7,734 nt of DNA from UBA8437 sp963578885. GTDB taxonomy: Bacteria > Planctomycetota > Planctomycetia > Planctomycetales > Planctomycetaceae. The stretch spans positions 1 through 7,734 of the forward strand of contig CAUZEQ010000236.1 of assembly GCA_963578885.1 (NCBI GenBank). Reading direction: 5' to 3'. The notes beneath the pieces were generated by a model. It worked only from the letters and a program-made list of their open reading frames with translations. It made no database searches and was not told the origin of the DNA. The first letter of the stretch is position 1. Each line of letters starts with the position of its first letter. The translations under genes were made by a program, and so were the position numbers. Of this stretch, positions 1 through 4,928 are shown one piece after another.

Positions 1-393
1 GCCGTCGGCCGGGTAACTCGGCCGGGGCGTAACCGACCACTGCACCGGCGCGTACATGTTGTACCACCAGAAGAGCTTGGCGGTGGTGTACCCGGCATCG
101 CGATCCCCGGCAGCCTGGTAGATCCGCTCTCCACCCACCAGCCGGTTCGACTGCCGCCAGAACAGGATCTCGGCCAGGTCCCGATCGTACCAGCCGTTGG
201 CCACCACGCCGTGATCGCGTGGCAGCAGCCCCGTCAGCAGGGTGGACTGAACCGTACAGGTCACAGCCGGCAGCACCGTGCCCAGCGGACAGGCAAATCC
301 CTTCCCGGCCAGGCCCGACAGGCGGGGCGTGTGTTGGCCGAGCATCGAAGGAGTCAGGCCGACGATGTCCAGGACGACCAGCGGGCGAGTCAT
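1..393 (-). CDS. eboF: Type I phosphodiesterase / nucleotide pyrophosphatase family protein, EboF-like (N-terminal part only)
   Basis: The reading frame starts with ATG at 393 and stays open to the left edge, giving 131 residues of a longer protein. It begins MTRPLVVLDIVGL, where Asp9 fits the first metal-binding Asp of the alkaline phosphatase superfamily. Next come LPAVTCTVQSTLLTG (residues 41-55) and PRDHGVVANGWY (58-69), the typical nucleophile region of type I phosphodiesterases; Thr45 aligns with the catalytic threonine. Residues 108-131 include WWYNMY and TPRPSYPADG, which I recall from bacterial 'alkaline phosphatase family' proteins. No signal peptide is visible, so a cytoplasmic enzyme is likely. 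It lies 29 bases after the TatD-like gene on the same strand, as expected for an ebo-type operon. No clear Shine-Dalgarno precedes the ATG, so coupling to upstream translation is possible. The family is well supported; the ebo assignment rests on the neighbour and is an inference. The substrate is unknown. Confidence 0.72.
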   Translation of the reverse strand, partial: MTRPLVVLDIVGLTPSMLGQHTPRLSGLAGKGFACPLGTVLPAVTCTVQSTLLTGLLPRDHGVVANGWYDRDLAEILFWRQSNRLVGGERIYQAAGDRDAGYTTAKLFWWYNMYAPVQWSVTPRPSYPADG

Positions 394-422
394 CGGCGGG
401 GGCTCGTCGGGAGCTCGTCTGG

Positions 423-1280
423 CTACTGGGCGTCCATACCGGCCGGGGCGTTCTCGCGAAAGCGAAAGACGTCCGGTGGAGTGAACTCGAACCGCTCGCT
501 CCCGCTGAAGAACTCGATCGGATTGTCATAGACAATCTTCTTGATCTGAGACTCGGCATAGCCGCGGCGACGCAGTTCCATGATGAAGTCGGGCACGGCC
601 GTCGGGTTCGATGGACCCCAGTCGCCCGCCGAATTGACCATGATCCGGTCGTCACCGTACATCTCGATGATGTCCGCGGCCCGCGACGGAGTGCACTTGG
701 TCACCGGGTACAATGTCATCGCACACCAGAACCCCTCCTCGCGGGCCAACCCCACCGTGTGCTCCTCGACATGATCTATCAGGACCCGTCCCGGATCGAC
801 CCGGTCGTCCTCGAGCAGCATGTCCACGATCATCCGCGTGCCCTTGTACTTGTCGTCGAGGTGCGGAGTGTGGATCAGGATCAACTCGTTGGTCCGCATC
901 GCCAATTCGACGTGCTCCCGAAAAATCGTGCACTCGTTGGGAGTGTTCTTGTTCAACCCGATCTCGCCGATCCCCAGCACCCCCGGCTTGTCCAGGAACT
1001 CGGGGATCATCGCAATCACCTCCCGCGACAACTCGACGTTCTCGGCCTCCTTGGCGTTGATGCACAGCCACGAGTAATGCTGCACGCCCGACCATCCCGC
1101 CCGCGTCGGTTCGAATTCGGTGAGCTGGCGGAAGTAGTCGCGGAACCCGTCGACGCTGCCGCGGTCGAAACCCGCCCAGAAGGCCGGCTCGCTGACAGCC
1201 ACGCAACCCATCCGAGCCATCCGCTCGTAGTCGTCGGTGACTCGCGAAATCATGTGCACGTGAGGGTCGAAGAAGTACAT
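423..1280 (-). CDS. eboB: TatD-family metal-dependent hydrolase, EboB-like
   Basis: This 285-residue protein is a TIM-barrel amidohydrolase of the TatD type. Visible metal-site motifs are D-P-H-V-H at residues 5-9, GIGEIGLN with Glu106, HTPH with His137, IDH with His170, and NSAGDWG with Asp220. The C-terminal KKIVYDNPIEFF (247-258) is the usual closing helix in which the product's first-shell residues have already passed. The ATG at 1280 is preceded by GGAGGAG (1285-1291) with four bases between, supporting this start. The gene follows the small upstream gene by 18 bases and is followed after 29 bases by the phosphodiesterase gene, so all three are probably one transcript. TatD proteins act as nucleases or hydrolases, but the EboB branch, found in ebo clusters of cyanobacteria, Pseudomonas and others, has no settled reaction. 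The hydrolase fold is confident. The EboB label is supported by the length, the divergent barrel sequence and the EboF-like neighbour, not by a database comparison. Confidence 0.8.
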   Translation of the reverse strand: MYFFDPHVHMISRVTDDYERMARMGCVAVSEPAFWAGFDRGSVDGFRDYFRQLTEFEPTRAGWSGVQHYSWLCINAKEAENVELSREVIAMIPEFLDKPGVLGIGEIGLNKNTPNECTIFREHVELAMRTNELILIHTPHLDDKYKGTRMIVDMLLEDDRVDPGRVLIDHVEEHTVGLAREEGFWCAMTLYPVTKCTPSRAADIIEMYGDDRIMVNSAGDWGPSNPTAVPDFIMELRRRGYAESQIKKIVYDNPIEFFSGSERFEFTPPDVFRFRENAPAGMDAQ

Positions 1281-1284
1281 CGGT

Positions 1285-1291
1285 CTCCTCC
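1285..1291 (-). promoter_or_regulatory. Strong Shine-Dalgarno of the TatD-like gene
   Basis: On the minus strand GGAGGAG ends four bases before the ATG at 1280. It lies in the 18-base gap after the small gene's stop, so the hydrolase can be translated independently within the operon. Confidence 0.7.
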
Positions 1292-1298
1292 GTCAGGA

Positions 1299-1598
1299 TC
1301 AGGTGTCGTCGCCGGGTGAAGCAGACGTGTCGGCCGGATCGGCCGGATCGGTCAAGTTCCAACCGGGCGTGTAGGGGTCGCTGAAGAGGACCTGGATCTG
1401 CTCGGCGCGGTTCAGGCCCGGTGTGGCCAGGATCTCAAGGCACTGCCCGATCCGCTCACGACGCAAATCCTCGCCGATCCGCTCGGATCCCTCGCAACGG
1501 TCGATCCGATCCAGCGACGCAGCCAGCACCAGCAATCCAGCCCGCAGGTCGAGGTACACCTCGTCAAACACCTCGCTGGCACTCTGTACCGATTCCAT
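1299..1598 (-). CDS. Small protein of unknown function, first gene of the ebo-like operon
   Basis: This 99-residue protein is predicted soluble, with no signal peptide or membrane segment. Residues about 9-65 look largely helical: SEVFDEVYLDLRAGLLVLAA is followed by a charged helix containing SLDRIDR and then RIGQCLEILAT. A compact motif, NRAEQIQVLFSDPYTPGW, follows at about 63-80. The C-terminal 19 residues (NLTDPADPADTSASPGDDT) are low-complexity and acidic, and part of this tail comes from a 9-base DNA repeat. Start is ATG at 1598; the upstream stretch GAGGCTGGGGGTG is a weak ribosome-binding candidate. Its stop is 18 bases before the TatD-like gene, which argues for co-transcription and against a chance frame, as does its sensible amino-acid composition. 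It is much shorter than EboA (generally over 200 residues as I recall) and I do not recognise it as that protein. I believe similar short proteins occur in planctomycetes, but cannot confirm this. Function unknown. Confidence 0.7.
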   Translation of the reverse strand: MESVQSASEVFDEVYLDLRAGLLVLAASLDRIDRCEGSERIGEDLRRERIGQCLEILATPGLNRAEQIQVLFSDPYTPGWNLTDPADPADTSASPGDDT

Positions 1599-1799
1599 CT
1601 TGGAACACCCCCAGCCTCAAACCGGCTACTCGGTCCATTGTCGGCCATCCGACACCGCAGTAACTAGTCTCGCCACGCGGTTAAGGGAATTCAAGAGGCT
1701 GGCGGCGGGCAATCAGATGCGACCGGCAAGAGTGACCCATCGTGCCGGGGTTTACGGACGTGTCAGCAAGGCCGATTGGGTCGTCCGGGCGTGCCGAGT
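1599..1799. other. Intergenic region upstream of the ebo-like operon
   Basis: This 201-base gap separates the thioesterase stop from the start of the small gene, with all genes on the minus strand. It must hold the end of one transcript and probably the promoter of the next. I see no good intrinsic terminator (no stem followed by a T run on the minus strand). The best promoter-like match is TTGAAT (1689-1694, minus), but nothing resembling a good -10 lies 16-18 bases downstream, so no promoter is called. The region contains a small hairpin at 1639-1654 and a flanking 8-base inverted repeat, listed separately. Confidence 0.5.
1611..1702. repeat. Nested inverted repeats upstream of the small gene
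   Basis: CCAGCCTC at 1611-1618 and GAGGCTGG at 1695-1702 are perfect 8-base inverted repeats. Between them TGTCGG at 1639-1644 and CCGACA at 1649-1654 form a 6-base stem with a 4-base loop. The near arm sits directly against the likely ribosome-binding area of the small gene, so if the transcript begins upstream of 1702 the outer stem could mask it. Repeats of this length are expected by chance at this distance, so the functional reading is weak. Confidence 0.3.
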
Positions 1800-2192
1800 T
1801 CACTCGACCGTGGCTGCGACGTTGTCGGGAATCCGCTGCACCTGCCCAAGGCCGTCGACACAGGCCAGCACCGAACGCGCCGTCGCCAGCAGCTCGTCAC
1901 CGCGAAACACCGCGTATTCGTGCTCGAGCTTCGCGGCCCCGATCTTCACCCGCGTCGTCACCAGCCTCAGCACGTCGTCGTAACGGGCCGGGCGATGGTA
2001 CTTCGCCTCGAACGACACGACCACGAAGAACCGGCCGGCCGCCTCCATCTGGCGGTAGTCGCCTCCGCGGGACCGAAACAACTCGGTCCGGCCCATCTCG
2101 TAATAGTTGAAGTAGTTGGAATGGTGCAAAAAGCCCATCGCGTCGGTCTCGCTGTACCGCACACGAATCTCGATTTCGTTCTCGCAAGCCAT
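1800..2192 (-). CDS. YbgC/4-hydroxybenzoyl-CoA thioesterase family hotdog acyl-CoA thioesterase
   Basis: This 130-residue protein is a single hotdog domain that hydrolyses acyl-CoA thioesters in the cytoplasm. The signature YSETDAMGFLHHSNYFNYYE (residues 13-32) carries the catalytic Asp17 with the following His/Asn-Tyr segment, closely matching YbgC-type enzymes. RTELFRS follows, and residues 55-75 (VVVSFEAKYHRPARYDD) are the characteristic central strand. About 130 residues is the usual family length. I chose ATG at 2192 because AGGAGG (2197-2202) lies four bases upstream and the domain starts right after it. A longer frame starting at 2297 would add 35 low-complexity residues and would begin upstream of the candidate promoter. 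In proteobacteria YbgC belongs to the Tol-Pal operon, but no tol genes are seen here. Substrate preference cannot be read from the sequence. It is divergent from serA and 201 bases from the ebo-like operon downstream. Confidence 0.88.
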   Translation of the reverse strand: MACENEIEIRVRYSETDAMGFLHHSNYFNYYEMGRTELFRSRGGDYRQMEAAGRFFVVVSFEAKYHRPARYDDVLRLVTTRVKIGAAKLEHEYAVFRGDELLATARSVLACVDGLGQVQRIPDNVAATVE

Positions 2193-2196
2193 GCTG

Positions 2197-2202
2197 CCTC
2201 CT
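2197..2202 (-). promoter_or_regulatory. Shine-Dalgarno that sets the thioesterase start
   Basis: AGGAGG on the minus strand ends four bases before ATG 2192, and selects this start over the alternative 105 bases upstream. An AG-dinucleotide run (2205-2215) lies immediately 5' of it in the mRNA leader. Confidence 0.7.
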
Positions 2203-2264
2203 GATCTCTCTCTCTGAGCTTGCATCTGCTGCGGTGGTGAAGCGGTGCTCGAGCAGGTCGGTTG

Positions 2265-2292
2265 ATTATCGAGAACTTCACGAGCGCTGCAA
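2265..2292 (-). promoter_or_regulatory. Candidate sigma70-like promoter of the thioesterase gene
   Basis: On the minus strand TTGCAG (2287-2292) is followed after 16 bases by GATAAT (2265-2270), which matches the -10 consensus at 5 of 6 positions. The -35 match is poor (3 of 6). It predicts a start near 2258 and a leader of about 65 bases. Confidence 0.38.
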
Positions 2293-2318
2293 AGCAATGG
2301 GGATCAACGACTCGGTCC

Positions 2319-2346
2319 TTGAGGAAACCGGACGAGGGACTATTCT
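2319..2346 (+). promoter_or_regulatory. Candidate sigma70-like promoter of serA
   Basis: TTGAGG (2319-2324) is followed after 16 bases by TATTCT (2341-2346); each box matches the consensus at 4 of 6 positions. It would start transcription near 2353, about 14 bases before the ATG at 2367 or 56 bases before the alternative GTG at 2409. Confidence 0.35.
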
Positions 2347-2366
2347 AGTCACTCAATCGGCCGGCG

Positions 2367-4058
2367 ATGGACCGACCGCCTGTTGAGTTCTCCTCGAAGC
2401 GACACGTCGTGCTCCGAATCCTGGTCGCCGATCCGCTGGCCGAAACCGGACTCGATGTCCTGCGCCGACGCGACGACATCGAACTCGATCTCCGCGACGG
2501 ACTCCAAGGCGAGCCGCTGCGGGAAGCGCTCCTGCAGGCCGATGGTGTCATCGTTCGCAGCGGCACCGAGTTGACTGCCGATGCGCTGGCCGAACAACCG
2601 CGGCTGCGGGCGATCGTGCGGGCCGGTGTCGGAGTCGACAACATCGACCTCGAAGCCGCCACCCGGGCCGGAGTGGTCGTGATGAACACCCCGGCCGGAA
2701 ACACCACCAGCACCGCCGAACACTCGATCGCGATGCTGATGGCCCTCTCCCGCAATATCGCTCCCGCCTCCAACAGCCTCCGCAAAGGCGAGTGGGACCG
2801 CGATCGCTTCGTCGGCACCCAATTGGCCGGCAAGACCCTGGCCGTGGTGGGCCTGGGACGGGTGGGGCTGGCCGTGTGCCAGAGGGCCCGAGGCCTGCAG
2901 ATGCGAGTCATCGGCTTCGATCCCTTTCTCTCGAGCGAACGGGCCTCGGAACTGGGAATCGAATTGTACGACGACCTCGATGCGATCCTGCCCGAGTGCG
3001 ACTTCCTGACCGTGCACACTCCGCTGACCGATCAGACCCGGGGCCTGATCGACGCACAGCGGCTGGCCGCGATGAAGCCGGGCGCGCGGATCATCAACTG
3101 CGCCCGGGGAGGAATCGTTGACGAGACGGCACTCGCCGAAGCACTCGCCACGGGACACATCGGTGGGGCGGCAATCGACGTCTTCGAACACGAACCGCCC
3201 GGTGATCACCCGTTGCTGGCCGATCCACGGGTGCTGGCCACGCCGCACCTGGGCGCATCGACCGAGGAGGCCCAGGAATCGGTGGCGGTCGAGGCGGCCG
3301 AGATCCTGACGGAGTTCCTGGTCGATGGCGAGGTCAAACACGCGGTCAACATGGCACCGATTTCGGCCACCGAGCTCGCCGGCATCCGAGTCTATCTCGA
3401 CCTGGCCCACCGGCTCGGCCTGCTGCTGGCTCAGCTGAATCGTTCGAGCCGCGTGCGAAGAGCCGAGGTGCAGTACCGTGGGGAGGTGGCCGAAAAGAGC
3501 ACCCGGCTGGTCACCGCCGGATTCGCCGCCGGACTGCTCAGCGAGGCACTCGACGCCGAAGTCAACCTGGTCAATGCCGAGTGGATGGCCCGAGAGCGGG
3601 GGATCGAGTTGAGAGAATCGAGGACGTCCGAGTCGGGTGACTTCACGACCCTGGTCCGCACGTCGCTGAAAACCGACGCCGGAACCCGCAGTGCCTCGGC
3701 CACCGTGTTCGGCAATCAGTTCCTGCGCCTGGTTCGACTCGACGGCTTTCAGCTCGACGCGTTCCTCGATGGTAACCTGCTGCTTGTCCGGCACCGCGAC
3801 GTGCCCGGGCTGATCGGGTTCATCGGGTCGGTGCTGGGCACCCACAAGATCAACATCGCTCACCTGTCGCTGGGCCGCGAGCGGGACGAGCCCGGTGGCG
3901 AGGCACTGGCGGTGCTCAACCTCGATTCGCCTCCCAACGACCTCTCGCTCGATGCACTCAGAGACCACGACCATGTGAGCTGTGTGGAATTGCTGAGATT
4001 GCCGGTGGCGGGTACGCCGTTGCCGTGGCTGGGAAGCTCACCCCGGGGAGTGTGTTGA
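2367..4058 (+). CDS. serA: D-3-phosphoglycerate dehydrogenase, long form with ACT domain
   Basis: This 563-residue enzyme oxidises 3-phosphoglycerate to 3-phosphohydroxypyruvate with NAD+, the first step of serine synthesis. The catalytic domain halves flank a Rossmann domain with GLGRVG at residues 162-167. Catalytic residues are Arg247 (NCARGGI), Glu276 (DVFEHEP) and His294 (TPHLGAST). Residues about 335-465 form the allosteric substrate-binding (ASB) domain typical of the Mycobacterium-like long form, and residues about 471-546 form the ACT domain (RHRDVPGLIGFIGSVLG, then INIAHLSLGR) that usually binds serine for feedback control. The C-terminus runs about 16 residues past the ACT domain, where related enzymes normally stop. 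The start is uncertain. ATG 2367 has no visible Shine-Dalgarno, while GTG 2409 would give LRILVADPLAETGL right after the first residue, as in most homologues. No serC or serB is visible nearby. Confidence 0.95.
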   Translation: MDRPPVEFSSKRHVVLRILVADPLAETGLDVLRRRDDIELDLRDGLQGEPLREALLQADGVIVRSGTELTADALAEQPRLRAIVRAGVGVDNIDLEAATRAGVVVMNTPAGNTTSTAEHSIAMLMALSRNIAPASNSLRKGEWDRDRFVGTQLAGKTLAVVGLGRVGLAVCQRARGLQMRVIGFDPFLSSERASELGIELYDDLDAILPECDFLTVHTPLTDQTRGLIDAQRLAAMKPGARIINCARGGIVDETALAEALATGHIGGAAIDVFEHEPPGDHPLLADPRVLATPHLGASTEEAQESVAVEAAEILTEFLVDGEVKHAVNMAPISATELAGIRVYLDLAHRLGLLLAQLNRSSRVRRAEVQYRGEVAEKSTRLVTAGFAAGLLSEALDAEVNLVNAEWMARERGIELRESRTSESGDFTTLVRTSLKTDAGTRSASATVFGNQFLRLVRLDGFQLDAFLDGNLLLVRHRDVPGLIGFIGSVLGTHKINIAHLSLGRERDEPGGEALAVLNLDSPPNDLSLDALRDHDHVSCVELLRLPVAGTPLPWLGSSPRGVC

Positions 4059-4084
4059 AGAACGACCCACCAGACCCCTAAAAT
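4055..4084 (+). promoter_or_regulatory. Sigma70-like promoter of the HNH gene, overlapping the serA stop
   Basis: TTGAAG (4055-4060) and TAAAAT (4079-4084) are separated by 18 bases; the -10 matches the consensus at 5 of 6 positions and the -35 at 4 of 6. The -35 box includes the serA stop codon (4056-4058). It predicts a start near 4091 and a leader of about 33 bases. Confidence 0.55.
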
Positions 4085-4110
4085 GCGCGCACTCTCTGAG
4101 ACCGGCGAAC

Positions 4111-4116
4111 GAAGGG
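4111..4116 (+). promoter_or_regulatory. Shine-Dalgarno that sets the HNH gene start
   Basis: GAAGGG ends seven bases before ATG 4124. The bases TTG ATG GTG offer three adjacent possible starts at 4121, 4124 and 4127; spacing and codon favour the ATG. Confidence 0.55.
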
Positions 4117-4123
4117 TGTTTTG

Positions 4124-4804
4124 ATGGTGACCGCGGGTGCTACGGCTCTCCAGGCCCACGTCCTCACCCTCAACCGGGGCTACGTCGCCTTCCAGATCAT
4201 CTCCGCTCGCCGTGCCTTCTGCCTGCTTGTGAAGGATCTCGCCGAAGTCGTCAACGTCGAGGAGGGCCAGTTTCGGTCCTACGACTTCGAGGCCTGGCGA
4301 GAAATCAGCGAACTGAAGCTGGCGTTCGAGGAGCGGGGTGAGCAGGAGGACTGGATCAACTCGGTCAACTTCGCCATCGAGGTGCCCCGTGTGATCCGGC
4401 TGCTGAGTTACGACCGGGTCCCCAAACACGTCATCAAGTTCAACCGCCGCAACATCTTCCTCCGCGACCGAAACCACTGCCAGTACTGCAACCGCCGCTT
4501 CCCCGCCTCACAGCTGAGCCTCGATCACGTCATCCCCAGCAGCCGCGGCGGGCGGACGACCTGGGAAAACATCGTCTCGGCCTGCCTCAAGTGCAACGTC
4601 GGCAAGGGAGGCCGGACACCGCGTGAGGCGGGGATGGCCCTGGCCAGCCGGCCTCGAAAACCGTCCCGCAGCCCCCTGCTGGCACACACGGTCAACTCGC
4701 TGAAATACGTCAGCTGGAAGTCGTTTCTCAAGCCGGCAGAATGGCCCGATCCGTCCGACGCGATCCCTCGTCAGGCCGCCCTGGCCGTCGCCGACTCGGC
4801 CTGA
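4124..4804 (+). CDS. HNH endonuclease family protein with zinc-binding cysteines
   Basis: This 226-residue protein has a C-terminal HNH domain at about residues 104-170. It shows CQYC (Cys119, Cys122), LDHVIPSSRGG (Asp134-His135), WENIVSAC (Asn149, Cys154) and LKCN (Cys157, Asn158), followed by GKGGRTPREAGM. The four cysteines form a structural zinc site and His135 is the expected general base, so the nuclease core looks intact. Residues 1-100 are an N-terminal domain beginning AHVLTLNRGYVAFQIISARR, a conserved pattern in this stand-alone HNH group, which is common in planctomycetes and cyanobacteria. The C-terminal 50 residues are basic, then Ala-rich. It would bind and nick or cut DNA, but no partner methylase, toxin or phage gene is next to it, so its role is unknown. 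It has its own candidate promoter after serA. Confidence 0.85.
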   Translation: MVTAGATALQAHVLTLNRGYVAFQIISARRAFCLLVKDLAEVVNVEEGQFRSYDFEAWREISELKLAFEERGEQEDWINSVNFAIEVPRVIRLLSYDRVPKHVIKFNRRNIFLRDRNHCQYCNRRFPASQLSLDHVIPSSRGGRTTWENIVSACLKCNVGKGGRTPREAGMALASRPRKPSRSPLLAHTVNSLKYVSWKSFLKPAEWPDPSDAIPRQAALAVADSA

Positions 4805-4824
4805 CTCTCAAGAACCGAGCGGTA

Positions 4825-4853
4825 TTGCAAGCCCGTGACCCCGCTGGTAGTCT
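4825..4853 (+). promoter_or_regulatory. Weak candidate promoter of the DUF1559 gene
   Basis: TTGCAA (4825-4830) and TAGTCT (4848-4853) are 17 bases apart. The spacing is ideal but the -10 matches the consensus at only 3 of 6 positions. It would give a leader of about 70 bases. Confidence 0.28.
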
Positions 4854-4914
4854 CTGGGCAATGGGCCATTTTTCGCTTTTTTGCAGTCTGTTTGCCCCAT
4901 CCCGGACTCGATTC

Positions 4915-4920
4915 AGGGAG
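4915..4920 (+). promoter_or_regulatory. Shine-Dalgarno that sets the DUF1559 gene start
   Basis: AGGGAG ends eight bases before ATG 4929. It favours that start over a TTG at 4881, which would put 16 extra residues before the prepilin leader. Confidence 0.65.
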
Positions 4921-4928
4921 CTGTAGCC

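Larger units (their letters stand above)
4805..4928 (+). other. Leader region of the DUF1559 gene
   Basis: This 124-base gap holds a candidate promoter, two T-rich runs (4869-4873 and 4875-4882) and the ribosome-binding site of the next gene. The T runs are not preceded by a convincing stem, so no terminator is called for the HNH gene. Confidence 0.45.

Noticed and set aside
219..1319. A 366-codon open frame on the plus strand opposite the TatD-like and phosphodiesterase genes
   Set aside because: It is the same codon-on-codon shadow effect; the opposite strand has clear catalytic motifs and a good ribosome-binding site.
1664..1694. Possible minus-strand promoter with TTGAAT at 1689-1694
   Set aside because: The sequence 16-18 bases downstream (GAGACT) matches the -10 consensus poorly, and no alternative is better placed.
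2205..2215. TC dinucleotide run before the thioesterase as a phase-variable repeat
   Set aside because: Only about five units, too short to expect frequent slippage; more likely a purine-rich part of the mRNA leader.
2246..2255. Palindrome TGCTCGAGCA as an operator
   Set aside because: Several perfect 10-base palindromes are expected by chance in a window of this size, so it is mentioned only as context and not called as a site.
2193..2297. A longer thioesterase with 35 extra N-terminal residues
   Set aside because: The extension is low-complexity, has no ribosome-binding site, starts upstream of the candidate promoter, and an ideal AGGAGG precedes the internal ATG.
2349..3974. A 541-codon open frame on the minus strand opposite serA
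   Set aside because: Its codons lie exactly opposite serA codons. In GC-rich genes the sense codons TTA, CTA and TCA, which would give antisense stops, are rare, so long antisense frames arise without selection. The product has no recognisable domain.
4124..4804. HNH gene as part of a restriction, toxin or homing system
   Set aside because: No methylase, immunity gene, intron, intein or inverted repeats surround it, and neighbours are housekeeping genes.
4856..4883. Possible intrinsic terminator with T-rich runs after the HNH gene
   Set aside because: The bases before the T runs form at most a 3-base stem with mismatches, and the runs lie within the presumed leader of the next gene.
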